A stretch of DNA of 55,135 bases from Desulfovibrio sp. DV (lineage in GTDB: Bacteria; Desulfobacterota; Desulfovibrionia; Desulfovibrionales; Desulfovibrionaceae). The stretch lies in contig NZ_MLBG01000016.1 in the NCBI RefSeq assembly GCF_001936595.1, positions 1 to 55,135 on the forward strand, written 5' to 3'. Made by a program: the position numbers and the translations under genes. Of the stretch, positions 16,389 through 25,025 are shown one piece after another. The notes below the pieces were generated by a model. That model was not told the origin of the DNA and ran no database searches. It saw nothing but the letters and a program-made list of their open reading frames with translations. The stretch's first letter is position 1, and each line of letters opens with the position of its first letter.

Positions 16389-17741
16389 CTAGAGCTGGTA
16401 GCCTTCGCGCAAAAAAAGCTCCAGGCAGCAGTCGACCACGTCAGGGTCGTAGAGGCGTCCCCGGCCGGACCGTATTTCGGCCAACGACGCCTCGCGCCCC
16501 GGGGCCGCCCGGTAGGGGCGATGGGAATTCATGGCCTCGATCACGTCGGCCACGGCCAGGATGCGCGAGGCCAGAAGCACTGCGTCCGCTCCCAGGTGGC
16601 CGGGATAGCCCGAACCGTCCATGCGCTCGTGGTGTTCCAGGACCATACGGGCCACTGGCCAGGGGAAGGGGATGCTCTTGAGGATTTCGTAGCCGACGGC
16701 GCTGTGGTCGTGGACAATGCCCATTTCCATGGCATTTAAGGCCTCAGGCTTGGCCAGAATTTCGGCCGGCACATGGATCTTGCCGATATCATGGACCAGA
16801 CCGGCCACCCGGACGCCTTCGCAGGCCTCCTCGGGCAGGCCGAGCCGGACCGCCAGAGCGGCGGCCAGATGGGACACCCGCTGCTGATGCCCGGCAGTGA
16901 AGGGATCACGCTTTTCCGAGGTGACGGTCAGGGCGTTGACGGTTTCGGCCAGGGCGCAGCGCAGATTGGCCACGGAATCGCGCAAGGCCTGCTCGGCCAT
17001 GAGGCGTTGGCTGACATCGCGAAAGACCACCACCGTGCCGATACTGCCCCCCTGTGCGTCCAGGATGGGCGAGGTGGTCTGCTCCACCGGCACATCACGG
17101 CCGCCCGGACAGTGCAGCACGGCCTGCTCCCGCCCCGTCGGCCCATCGGCCTCGCCCGGGGTGGCTCGGTACACCGCCTCCAGGGGCTGGCCGACAATGG
17201 CCGCGGCCGCGACCCCCAGCAGCGTTTCAGCCGCCGGATTGACGAACACGACCTGGCCGGTTTCGTCCGTGGTGAGCAGGCCTTCGCCCAGGCACTTGAG
17301 GGTGATGGCTGTCAGCCGCTCGGTCTTGGCCAGTTTGCGTTCCATGCGCGATTTGTACAGGGCGATTTCCAGGGCGCTTTGCAGTTCGCGCTCCTCGAAG
17401 GGCTTTATCAGATAGCCGTACGGACCGGCTGCACCGGCCCGGCGCAGGGTGGCCCGGTCGGAATGGGCGGTCAAAAACACCACCGGTGCGGCGTAGCGTT
17501 CCCGGATAAGGGTCGCCGCATCCACGCCGTCCATCTTGCCGGCCAGGATGATGTCCATGAGGATCATATCCGGGGCGAGTTCCCCGACCAGCCGCACGGC
17601 TTCCTCGCCGCTATCGGCAATGCCGGCCACGGTATAGCCCAGGCGGGTCAGCCGATGGCGTACGTCGATGGCCACCACGGCCTCATCCTCGACAACGAGG
17701 ATGCGGGCTGCGCTGGTCGTGTCCGAATCGGTATCAGGCAT
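16389..17741 (-). CDS. HD-GYP response regulator with PAS domain
   Basis: The start is ATG 17741 (MPDTDSD), overlapping the end of the upstream epimerase gene by eight bases; no clear ribosome site is seen, which fits coupling. The 450-residue protein has an intact receiver (EDE at 18-20, acceptor Asp63 in LMDIILAGKMDG, Lys in YLIKPFEE), a PAS domain at about 145-260, and an HD-GYP domain with HDIGKIHVP and HHERMDGSGYP. It should be a phosphorylation-controlled c-di-GMP phosphodiesterase, the second in 5 kb. The shared CTAG at its stop faces the frame-corrected laccase gene. Confidence 0.88.
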   Translation of the reverse strand: MPDTDSDTTSAARILVVEDEAVVAIDVRHRLTRLGYTVAGIADSGEEAVRLVGELAPDMILMDIILAGKMDGVDAATLIRERYAAPVVFLTAHSDRATLRRAGAAGPYGYLIKPFEERELQSALEIALYKSRMERKLAKTERLTAITLKCLGEGLLTTDETGQVVFVNPAAETLLGVAAAAIVGQPLEAVYRATPGEADGPTGREQAVLHCPGGRDVPVEQTTSPILDAQGGSIGTVVVFRDVSQRLMAEQALRDSVANLRCALAETVNALTVTSEKRDPFTAGHQQRVSHLAAALAVRLGLPEEACEGVRVAGLVHDIGKIHVPAEILAKPEALNAMEMGIVHDHSAVGYEILKSIPFPWPVARMVLEHHERMDGSGYPGHLGADAVLLASRILAVADVIEAMNSHRPYRAAPGREASLAEIRSGRGRLYDPDVVDCCLELFLREGYQL

Positions 17742-18663
17742 GGGAGGCGTCCGGGCCGCTGAGGATGTCGGCCAGGGCAGCGGCGATGGTTGGGAAACGG
17801 AAGGAAAACCCGAGTCGCAGCAACTTCTCGGGCACGATGCGGGCACTTTGCAAAAAGAGTTCCCGGCCCATCTGGCCAAGAGTCAGGCGCAGCACCGTCT
17901 CCGGCAGCCGCAGCCGGGCCGGACGGTCCAGGGCATGGCCCAGGGCGGCGGCCAGATCGTTTTGGGTCAGGGCGTCGGGAGCGGCCAGATTATAGGGGCC
18001 CGAGGCCTCCTCGCACTCCAGGAGGAAGCGGATGGCCCGGACCTCGTCGTCGAGATGCACCCAGGGAAACCACTGGCGTCCCGATCCCAGTGGACCGCCG
18101 AGAAAAAAACGGTACGGCAGGAGCATCCGGGGCAGAGCCCCGCCGTCCCGGCCGAGGACCACGGCCGTGCGCAAAACGACCCGGCGCAGGCCAAGCGTCG
18201 TTGCGGCCGCAGTGGAGGCTTCCCACTGCCCGGCCACATCGGCCAGAAAACCGCTTCCCCGGGGAGCGTCTTCCGCGGCCGGGGCCTCGCCCGTGTCGCC
18301 GTAATACCCGACAGCCGAGCCTTGGAGCAGCACCGACGGCCTGCGCTCCACGCGGGCCAACGCGTCCATGACGGCCCGGCCGGCAGCCAGGCGGCTTTCA
18401 AGAATGCGGGCCTTCCTGGCTTCGGTCCAATAGCCCGAGGCAATGTTCTCCCCGGCCAGATTGACCAGGGCGAACGCGCCGTCAAGGTGGTGGGCAAAGC
18501 CCTGCCCGCTCTTCCCGTCAAAGGGGGCGAAGACCACGCCGCCGGCCGGCCGCCGGTTCCCGCCGCTACGCGAGACGACCACGACCTCGTGCCCTTCCCC
18601 GACCAGGGAATGGGTCAATGCCCGACCAATAAAGCCCGAGCCGCCGAGGATGACCACGCGCAT
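17734..18663 (-). CDS. TIGR01777-type NAD(P)-dependent epimerase (YfcH-like)
   Basis: The start is ATG 18663 (MRVVILGGSGFIGRAL), with GGGAGG about eight bases upstream. The 309-residue short-chain dehydrogenase/epimerase has an N-terminal GGSGFIG nucleotide motif, NLAGENIA, SAVGYYGDTGE and a C-terminal domain ending LRLGFSFRFPTIAAAL, characteristic of the family related to plant GC1/SulA. Substrate is unknown. It overlaps the HD-GYP gene downstream, so both are likely on one transcript. Confidence 0.88.
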   Translation of the reverse strand: MRVVILGGSGFIGRALTHSLVGEGHEVVVVSRSGGNRRPAGGVVFAPFDGKSGQGFAHHLDGAFALVNLAGENIASGYWTEARKARILESRLAAGRAVMDALARVERRPSVLLQGSAVGYYGDTGEAPAAEDAPRGSGFLADVAGQWEASTAAATTLGLRRVVLRTAVVLGRDGGALPRMLLPYRFFLGGPLGSGRQWFPWVHLDDEVRAIRFLLECEEASGPYNLAAPDALTQNDLAAALGHALDRPARLRLPETVLRLTLGQMGRELFLQSARIVPEKLLRLGFSFRFPTIAAALADILSGPDASHA

Positions 18664-18741
18664 ACAGGAGCCTCCCAGCCGCACTATGGCGGCTGAAGCC
18701 ATTATACGTGATCCCGGGAGGATGGCAACTGACAGGCGGGT

Positions 18742-19332
18742 TCAGTAGGTGAAGTCAAGCTGGTAGGAAACAGGGCGGGCGGCGTCGAAGGACCAGAAAA
18801 AAAGGCCGTTTTTGAGCCACGGGGAAACATCCGGGCGTCCAAGGGCCAAATCGAGGGTGAGCACATAGGTGACTCCCCGCTCCAGACGATCCCAGGAGCC
18901 GAGGTCAATCAGTATTTCATTTAAATGCTTGCGAAAAAGTGCACCCAGATCCTTGTCAGCCATGGGACCCTGGCTTGGCAGGGTGACTACGAATTCACCG
19001 CTTTTCAGTCGGCGCAATTCACTTGCCCAGGTCGCAAAGCTCACTTCCTGGTCCCAGACATAGTCGCGCTTCTGGGCCAGCCTGGCCCGGCAATAGAGCG
19101 ACAGGCGTTCGCCGGAGGCCAAAAACTGGCTGATGCGCTCAAGGCCCGACGGTTCAATGCCAAAGCGCACCCGAATGCGGCCTTCGTAGTTGTTGAGCAC
19201 CAGATTGGTCAGGAGCAGTTCCTGGGCCCAAGCCGGGGAAAGTGCGCCAGAAAAGGCGGCCATGGTCACAACCAGGGCAATGATGCCGGCAACGCACCGA
19301 AGCTTTCTGCCCATATCCACCAGAAACGACAT
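18742..19332 (-). CDS. DUF4390 exported protein
   Basis: ATG 19332 (MSFLVDMGRK) is preferred over TTG 19347 because GGGAG lies six bases before it. The 196-residue protein has a signal peptide cut near AWA-QELLL, then a single domain with alternating strands (RIRVRFGIEPSGLERISQF; YVLTLDLALGRPDVSPWLKN). This matches the DUF4390 family of deltaproteobacteria and betaproteobacteria, often found beside two-component kinase genes; its function is not known. It ends 79 bases before the epimerase start on the same strand. Confidence 0.8.
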   Translation of the reverse strand: MSFLVDMGRKLRCVAGIIALVVTMAAFSGALSPAWAQELLLTNLVLNNYEGRIRVRFGIEPSGLERISQFLASGERLSLYCRARLAQKRDYVWDQEVSFATWASELRRLKSGEFVVTLPSQGPMADKDLGALFRKHLNEILIDLGSWDRLERGVTYVLTLDLALGRPDVSPWLKNGLFFWSFDAARPVSYQLDFTY

Positions 19333-19458
19333 GCCTCTCCCGATCAACCTGTATTCATGTCAGGCGCATATCGGCCTAATCCAAGGCGGCCGCTTTGACA
19401 ACTGCCCGTCCCCTCGGCTAACACCCCGCGAAAGCCAGCCCATCGGACGCAGACCTCC

Positions 19459-19923
19459 ATGAAACCGATTCGCCTCATCGTCATCGGCCAGACCAAGGCC
19501 CCGTATTTTCGCGACGCCTGCGCCCATTACCTGGACGCCTTGCGCCGCTATCTGCCGGCCAAGGAGGAGGTGGTGCGCGACGGCAAATCCGCCGACCCGT
19601 TGCGGCGAAAGGCCGAGGAGGCCAAGAGCCTGCTGGCGCGCCTTGGTCCCCGCGATTTCCTTGTCGTCCTCGACGAACACGGCCGCTCCCTGCCTTCGCG
19701 GGAACTGGCCGGCAGACTGCAAGGCATGGTCGAGGACCCGGGCCGGGCCCCGTGCTTTGTCATTGGCGGCGCATTCGGCCTGGACGGCCCCGTCCTTGCC
19801 CGGGCCGACCTCACCCTGGCCCTGGGTCCGGGCACCTTGCCCCACGAACTGGCCCGGGTGGTCCTTTACGAACAACTCTACCGGGCAGCGGCCATCAATG
19901 CCGGCGCTCCCTATCACCACTAA
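19459..19923 (+). CDS. rlmH: 23S rRNA (pseudouridine-1915-N3) methyltransferase RlmH
   Basis: A 154-residue SPOUT-class protein of exactly the usual length. It starts MKPIRLIVIGQTKAPYF, has the knot-forming loop FVIGGAFGLDGPVL, and ends LPHELARVVLYEQLYRA followed by YHH. The family methylates the pseudouridine at position 1915 of helix 69 on the assembled ribosome using SAM. The next gene starts 21 bases after its stop. The head-to-head neighbour is DUF4390, leaving a 126-base divergent control region. Confidence 0.95.
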   Translation: MKPIRLIVIGQTKAPYFRDACAHYLDALRRYLPAKEEVVRDGKSADPLRRKAEEAKSLLARLGPRDFLVVLDEHGRSLPSRELAGRLQGMVEDPGRAPCFVIGGAFGLDGPVLARADLTLALGPGTLPHELARVVLYEQLYRAAAINAGAPYHH

Positions 19924-19944
19924 CACATCCAGGCGGTGCCAGCC

Positions 19945-20175
19945 ATGCCCCTGCCCCTCATTGATGCCAACTACCTGACCAAACTGCGCCAATATTTCGA
20001 ATCCGGCGACCTGGCTTTCGACTTTGAAAACGCCTCCGAGGCCGACAAAGGCGAAATCCTGGATTTCCTGGAAACGCTTATGGATCTGGCCGAGGTGGCC
20101 GACGCCACGGCCACCCGCCTCATCTTCAAGGACGCCTACATGGAGGCGGCCGAGGGCGTAAACAGCGACATATAG
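19945..20175 (+). CDS. Small acidic protein of unknown function
   Basis: A 76-residue acidic helical protein (LTKLRQYFESGDLAFDFENA; DKGEILDFLETLMDLAEVAD). ATG 19945 has AGGCGG nine bases upstream; GTG 19936 is an in-frame alternative. I recognise no domain. Its position directly after rlmH and its codon use make it a real gene. Its 3' end overlaps the convergent rsmG gene by 40 bases, more than any other convergent pair here. Confidence 0.65.
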   Translation: MPLPLIDANYLTKLRQYFESGDLAFDFENASEADKGEILDFLETLMDLAEVADATATRLIFKDAYMEAAEGVNSDI

Positions 20176-20831
20176 CGGGTCTTGCCGGCAACGACATAGC
20201 TCCCGGCGGCGGCCACGGCAAACTCCGGGGGCGTTTCATGGGCCGGCGTCGGCGAGCCGGTCATGGTCAGGACGGCCATGGGCCGGCGCACGAGCCCCCG
20301 GCAGATGCCCAGAAACTGCGGCCAGGGGGCAAAGGCCCGGCTCACACACAGGACAAAAATATCGGGCCGGGCGGCCAGAATCGGCGGCACCGTGGCCTCC
20401 ACCCGCCCCTCGGCCACGGTCATGCCGGCAAGGCCCAGACGGGCCACGGCCTCGCCCAGAAAAATGGAGCGCTTTTGCCTGGCCTCGAGCAGCGCATACT
20501 CCCCCCGATTGAAAAAAGCCCGCAGCGGGATGCCCGGCAAGCCGGCCCCGGCCCCGAAATCAAGCGTCAACAGGGGCTCGCCGGCCGGCGGCAGGACATC
20601 CGCTCCGGGCCCGGCGAGAAAATCGGCCACATGCCAGGAGTCGGCCACCAGGGTGGCCAGGATTTCCTGCCACTGCGACGGCCCGACCAGATTGACCTTG
20701 CTGCTCCAGCGGCCAAGCAGCGCCAGATAGCCCGCGAGCAATCCGGCTTCCTGCGGGCCCAGTTCCCGGCCGAGCCGGGCCGCCTCACGCCTGACGGCCG
20801 CTGCGTCCGGCCCCGTTTGTCCTTGCCTCAT
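20136..20831 (-). CDS. rsmG: 16S rRNA (guanine-527-N7) methyltransferase RsmG
   Basis: The start is ATG 20831 (MRQGQTGPDAAA), with GGAGG five to seven bases upstream. The 231-residue protein has the GidB/RsmG landmarks: WSSKVNLVGP near residue 50, the SAM loop LTLDFGAGAGLPGIPL, LLEARQKRSIFLGEA and CVSRAFAPWPQFL. It methylates G527 near the decoding site; loss confers streptomycin resistance in other bacteria. No parAB or mnmG neighbours are present, unlike the usual setting. Confidence 0.9.
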   Translation of the reverse strand: MRQGQTGPDAAAVRREAARLGRELGPQEAGLLAGYLALLGRWSSKVNLVGPSQWQEILATLVADSWHVADFLAGPGADVLPPAGEPLLTLDFGAGAGLPGIPLRAFFNRGEYALLEARQKRSIFLGEAVARLGLAGMTVAEGRVEATVPPILAARPDIFVLCVSRAFAPWPQFLGICRGLVRRPMAVLTMTGSPTPAHETPPEFAVAAAGSYVVAGKTRYMSLFTPSAASM

Positions 20832-20929
20832 CCGCTCCTCCCTGTCTAAATTGACCATTGCACATTTGAGCCCGTTGCTCTACCAATCGCGGCCGAAATG
20901 ACGCGAAAAGCTCTTAAGGAGAGTCGAAC

Positions 20930-21880
20930 GTGAGCGCAACCCAAAACCGCCTGGCTGTTTTGTTCCCCGGCCAGGGTTCCCAGGAAAAAGGCATGGGCCG
21001 CGCCCTGGCCGAGACTTCGGCCGAGGCGGCCGAACTGTGGCTGATGGCGGAAAAGGCGAGCGGCCTGCCGCTGCGCGAAATATATTGGGACGGCGACGAG
21101 GCGGCCATGGCCGACACGCGCTGCCTGCAGCCGGCCATGACCGCCGTGACGCTCGGCCTGTGGTTTCATCTCAAATCGAAACTGTCCCCGCTGGCGGGGT
21201 TTGCCGGCCATAGCCTGGGCGAATACGCTGCCCTGGCCGCCTCGGGTATGCTCGAGGTGCCGGCGGTATTTGAACTGACCAGCCTTCGCGGCCGGCTCAT
21301 GGCCGAGGCTGACGGCGGCGACGGCAAGATGGCCGCCGTGCTGAAGCTTTCCCTGGACGACATCGAGGACGTGGTGCGTGAGGCGGCCCGGGCCACCAGC
21401 CAGGTGCTCCTTATCGCCAATTACAATTCCCCGGGCCAGTTCGTCATTTCCGGCGCAGCCCCGGCTGTCGAGGCGGCCGGCGTCCTGGTCAAGGAGCGCA
21501 AGGGCCGGGCCGTGCCCCTGGCGGTCAGCGGCGCTTTCCACAGCCCGCTTATGGCCGAACCGGCGGCCGAACTGGAAAAAGTCCTGCGCCGCAGCGGGCT
21601 TCGCGCTCCGGTAGTGGCCCCGGTCTTTCACAACGTCACCGGCGCGCCCGAGCCGGACGGGGCCAAGGCCCTGGAACTGATGTGCCGGCAGATGACCTCG
21701 CAGGTGCGCTGGATCGACACCGTTGCCGGCTTGTGGCAGGCCGGTGCGCGCACCTTTGTCGAGCTTGGCCCCAAGGGTGTCCTGACCAAGCTTCTGGCCG
21801 CCAACCTCAAAGAGGCCGGCGAACCCTACACCGCCCTGGCCGTGGCCTCGCCTGCCGACGCCGCCGCCCTGGAGGCCTGA
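20930..21880 (+). CDS. fabD: Malonyl-CoA:ACP transacylase
   Basis: The start is GTG 20930, with AAGGAG nine bases upstream. The 316-residue protein has FPGQGSQEKGMG at the N-terminus, the nucleophile motif GHSLGEYAAL, the catalytic histidine in GAFHSPLM and the C-terminal ELGPKGVLTKL. It loads malonyl groups onto acyl carrier protein for fatty acid synthesis. No other fab genes are adjacent; argS begins four bases after the stop, so the two share a transcript. Confidence 0.93.
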   Translation: MSATQNRLAVLFPGQGSQEKGMGRALAETSAEAAELWLMAEKASGLPLREIYWDGDEAAMADTRCLQPAMTAVTLGLWFHLKSKLSPLAGFAGHSLGEYAALAASGMLEVPAVFELTSLRGRLMAEADGGDGKMAAVLKLSLDDIEDVVREAARATSQVLLIANYNSPGQFVISGAAPAVEAAGVLVKERKGRAVPLAVSGAFHSPLMAEPAAELEKVLRRSGLRAPVVAPVFHNVTGAPEPDGAKALELMCRQMTSQVRWIDTVAGLWQAGARTFVELGPKGVLTKLLAANLKEAGEPYTALAVASPADAAALEA

Positions 21881-21884
21881 TTCT

Positions 21885-23540
21885 ATGCGCGCCACCGAGA
21901 TTTTGCGGGGTTTGCTCGAAAGCGCCCTGGCGACCCACGGCATCCCCTGGCCGGCCAAGACCACCATTGAGCCGCCCCGGGACAGGGCCCACGGCGATCT
22001 GGCCACCAACGTGGCCATGATGGCCGCCAAGGCTGCCAAAAAACCGCCTCGCGAGCTGGCCGAGACCCTGCGTGAGGCTCTGGCTGCCGATCCCCGGCTG
22101 GCCGACGTCAGCGTGGCCGGTCCGGGCTTTCTCAATGTGACCCTGAGCCCGGCTTTCTGGCAGGAAACCGTCCTGGACATTGCCCGCGCCGCCGCCGGCT
22201 ACGGCCTGCTGACCATCGGCCAGGGGGTCAAGATCCAGGTGGAATTCGTTTCGGCCAACCCCACCGGACCGCTCCATATCGGCCACGGGCGCGGCGCGGC
22301 CGTGGGCGACTGCCTGGCCCGGGTGCTGCGGGCCGCCGGCTTCACTGTCGAGACCGAATACTACATCAACGACGCCGGCCGGCAGATGCGCATCCTTGGC
22401 CAGTCGATCCTCTACCGCTGCCGGGAGCTCTTGGGCGAGACCGTGGCCGAACCCGAGGATTACTACCGGGGCGACTACGTCAAGGATCTGGCCCGGGAGC
22501 TTGTCGACACCCACGGCCGCACCCTGCTGGCCATGCCCGAAGACGAGGCAACCGACCTGTGCCGCCTGCACGGCGAGCGGGAAATCCTGGCCGGCATCAA
22601 AAAGGATCTGGAAGACTTCCGGGTCCACCACGACGTCTGGTTCCCGGAATCGAACCTGCTCAAGGCCGGAGCCGTGGATGCCACCTTTGCCGAACTGCGC
22701 GACAAAAAGCTGGCCTTTGACCAGGACGGTGCCTTCTGGTTCGCCACCACCGCCTTTGGCGACGACAAGGACCGGGTGCTGGTCAAATCCGGCGGTGAAC
22801 TGACCTATTTCGCCTCGGATATAGCCTACCACGCCGACAAGTTCCGCCGGGGCTTTGATGTGGTGGTGGACATCTGGGGCGCCGACCACCATGGCTACGT
22901 GCCGCGCATGAAGGCCTGCGTGGCCGCCCTTGGACGTGATCCCGAAACGAGCCTCAAGGTCATCCTGGTCCAGCTCGTCAACCTGCTCAAAGGCGGCGAA
23001 CAGATTGCCATGTCCACCCGGGCCGGCAAGTTCGAGACCCTGGCCGACGTGGTGGCCGAAGTCGGGGCCGATGCGGCCCGTTTCATGTTCCTGTCGCGCA
23101 AATCCGACAGCCACCTGGACTTCGACCTTGATGCGGTCAAGGAAAAGTCCATGGACAACCCGGTCTACTACGTCCAGTATGCCCACGCGCGGGTGCGCTC
23201 GCTTTTTGCCAAGGCGGCCGAGCGGGGATTGACCGTGCCTGCGGCCGACAGCCAACTGTTGGCGCGCCTGACCACCACCGAGGATCTTGAGCTGTTAAAA
23301 CTCCTCGAACAGTACCCGGACACCGTGGCTGCCGCCGCCCGGTCCTTTTCGCCGCATCTGGTCAGCTTTTACCTGCGCGATCTGGCCGCCCGGCTGCACC
23401 GCTACTACACCATAAATCCGGTGCTGACCGCCGGCGACGAAGGGCTTGCCGCCGCCCGGCTGCGGCTGCTTGAGGCCGTGGCCCAGGTGCTGCGAAACGG
23501 CCTTGGCCTGCTTGGCGTATCCGCTCCGGACAGCATGTAA
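21885..23540 (+). CDS. argS: Arginyl-tRNA synthetase
   Basis: A 551-residue class I synthetase, normal length. The HIGH signature is HIGHGRGAAVGD near residue 132, preceded by EFVSANPTGPL; the second motif region is QIAMSTRAGKF, in keeping with ArgRS proteins that lack a strict KMSKS. The C-terminal DALR anticodon-binding domain ends LRLLEAVAQVLRNGLGLLGV in part. It charges tRNA-Arg with arginine and ATP. It lies four bases after fabD and is followed by a sigma-70 promoter for the next gene. Confidence 0.96.
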   Translation: MRATEILRGLLESALATHGIPWPAKTTIEPPRDRAHGDLATNVAMMAAKAAKKPPRELAETLREALAADPRLADVSVAGPGFLNVTLSPAFWQETVLDIARAAAGYGLLTIGQGVKIQVEFVSANPTGPLHIGHGRGAAVGDCLARVLRAAGFTVETEYYINDAGRQMRILGQSILYRCRELLGETVAEPEDYYRGDYVKDLARELVDTHGRTLLAMPEDEATDLCRLHGEREILAGIKKDLEDFRVHHDVWFPESNLLKAGAVDATFAELRDKKLAFDQDGAFWFATTAFGDDKDRVLVKSGGELTYFASDIAYHADKFRRGFDVVVDIWGADHHGYVPRMKACVAALGRDPETSLKVILVQLVNLLKGGEQIAMSTRAGKFETLADVVAEVGADAARFMFLSRKSDSHLDFDLDAVKEKSMDNPVYYVQYAHARVRSLFAKAAERGLTVPAADSQLLARLTTTEDLELLKLLEQYPDTVAAAARSFSPHLVSFYLRDLAARLHRYYTINPVLTAGDEGLAAARLRLLEAVAQVLRNGLGLLGVSAPDSM

Positions 23541-23545
23541 CCGTC

Positions 23546-23575
23546 TTGACATCGCCTCGCGTTTAGCCCTTATCT
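23546..23575 (+). promoter_or_regulatory. Strong sigma-70 promoter ahead of the SPOR gene
   Basis: TTGACA (23546-23551, perfect), an 18-base spacer, and TTATCT (23570-23575) lie just after the argS stop. The expected start of transcription is near 23582, leaving a leader of about 15 bases that contains GAGGAA before the ATG at 23597. Confidence 0.65.
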
Positions 23576-23596
23576 CTCGGCGAGGAACCGTGCCCC

Positions 23597-24355
23597 ATGA
23601 AGCTTTTAAGCAGACTCAACGTGTCCCGTGAAAACGGCGGACCGCGCAAGTTCACCTTCGAGATCAGCATGTCCGGCGTCATATCCGTCGGCATCGTGGT
23701 GGTCCTTGGCATGTGCTGGGTATTCATTCTCGGCATCCTGGTCGGCCGGGGCTACCGGCCCGAGGCGGCCGTGCCGCAGATCGCCCAGATGATGCCTACC
23801 ACCGAGGCCAAGATGCCGGACAATACCACGTCCCAGGCCCCGCCCTCGGTGCTTAAGCCCGAAGACCTCCAGTTCATGGAAGAGGTCCACAACCAGCCGG
23901 GTGCCGAGGCTCCCGACACTCCGGCCAAACCTGCGGCAGAGTCCAAAAAGCAGGCTGCGCCCCAAAAGCCGCATGAGCAGACCGAGGTGCGCCCGGTGCC
24001 CGGGGCGGCGGCGGCCGTGCCCCCGGCCCAGAACCGGCCGGCGGCCAAACAGGCGGCCGAGGATGCCAGGACCGCAGCCAAGGTCGATCCAAAGACACCC
24101 TTCGACAAGAAAGCGCCGCTGCGCTATACTGCCACGTATCAGGTTGCCTCGTTCCCTGGCCGGGAACAGGCCCAAGCCCATGTCAAAGCCTTGGCCAAAA
24201 AGGGCGTCACCGCTTCGGTGGCCGAGGCAAAGTCCAATAACACCCCGGTTTTCCGGGTCAATGTCCAGCTCAAAGGGTCTGACGCGGAAATCGCCGATGC
24301 CCTCAAGCGGACCGGTGAAAAAGGCCCTATACTTCTCGGCAAAAAACCCTTATGA
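23597..24355 (+). CDS. SPOR-domain membrane protein
   Basis: The 252-residue protein has a short cytoplasmic N-terminus, one membrane helix at about 25-50 (SVGIVVVLGMCWVFILGIL), a Pro/Ala/Lys-rich periplasmic linker at 60-165, and a C-terminal SPOR domain (YTATYQVASFPGREQAQAHV; FRVNVQLKG). SPOR domains bind denuded glycan strands at the division septum, so a division or cell-wall role (FtsN/DedD-like) is likely. It is transcribed from its own promoter and lies 48 bases ahead of the arginine decarboxylase gene. Confidence 0.85.
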   Translation: MKLLSRLNVSRENGGPRKFTFEISMSGVISVGIVVVLGMCWVFILGILVGRGYRPEAAVPQIAQMMPTTEAKMPDNTTSQAPPSVLKPEDLQFMEEVHNQPGAEAPDTPAKPAAESKKQAAPQKPHEQTEVRPVPGAAAAVPPAQNRPAAKQAAEDARTAAKVDPKTPFDKKAPLRYTATYQVASFPGREQAQAHVKALAKKGVTASVAEAKSNNTPVFRVNVQLKGSDAEIADALKRTGEKGPILLGKKPL

Positions 24356-24403
24356 GGATTCCCCGCTTTCGCGGCAAATCTGAGTGCATAAAGAGGACTG
24401 CCC

Positions 24404-24958
24404 ATGCTTCCAGGCTCTTCCGTTCCCACCAAGGCGTTTTTCACCAAGGGCGTCGGCCGCCACAAAAACAAGCTGCAGTCTTTCGAGCTGGCGCTTCGTG
24501 AGGCTGGCATTGAAAAGCTGAACTTGGTTTACGTGTCGAGCATTTACCCGCCCCATTGCCAGTTGCTCACCCCGGAAGAGGGCGTCAAGCTGCTAAGCCC
24601 CGGGCAGATCACCTTCTGCGTTATGGCGCGAAATGCTACCGACGAAAAAAACCGCCTTGTCGGCTCTGCCGTGGGCATGGCCTTCCCGGCTGACAAGTCG
24701 AACTACGGCTACATCTCCGAGCACACCGGCTTTGGCTCTGAAGAGCAGGAGATTGGCGACTTTGCCGAGGATCTGGCCTCCACCATGCTGGCCACCACCC
24801 TTGGCATCGACTTTGACCCCGAGACGGCCTACGACGAACGTCGCCAGACCTATCTCATGAGCGGCAAAATCATTGACTCCGCCTCCATGCCCTGCGTCAC
24901 CACCGGTGAAACAGGCATGTGGACCACGACCATTTCGGCGGTGGTGTTCATCCCCTAG
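24404..24958 (+). CDS. pdaD: Pyruvoyl-dependent arginine decarboxylase
   Basis: A 184-residue member of the small pyruvoyl decarboxylase family. The self-cleavage site is VYVSSIYPP with Ser45-Ser46; by homology to the Methanocaldococcus enzyme, the chain splits between the serines and Ser46 becomes the pyruvoyl group. Other marks are [20 protein letters not shown] and the [15 protein letters not shown] region. It makes agmatine from arginine, the first step of putrescine synthesis by the arginine route. Two spermidine-synthase-like fusions in the window would use related chemistry, but no agmatinase or SAM decarboxylase is in view. Confidence 0.92.
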   Translation: MLPGSSVPTKAFFTKGVGRHKNKLQSFELALREAGIEKLNLVYVSSIYPPHCQLLTPEEGVKLLSPGQITFCVMARNATDEKNRLVGSAVGMAFPADKSNYGYISEHTGFGSEEQEIGDFAEDLASTMLATTLGIDFDPETAYDERRQTYLMSGKIIDSASMPCVTTGETGMWTTTISAVVFIP

Positions 24959-25025
24959 CCCTTATGGGATTTCCCTGGGCACCCCTTGCCTGGCCGGCAG
25001 CCGCGCCCATCCGGAGACTCCGGTA

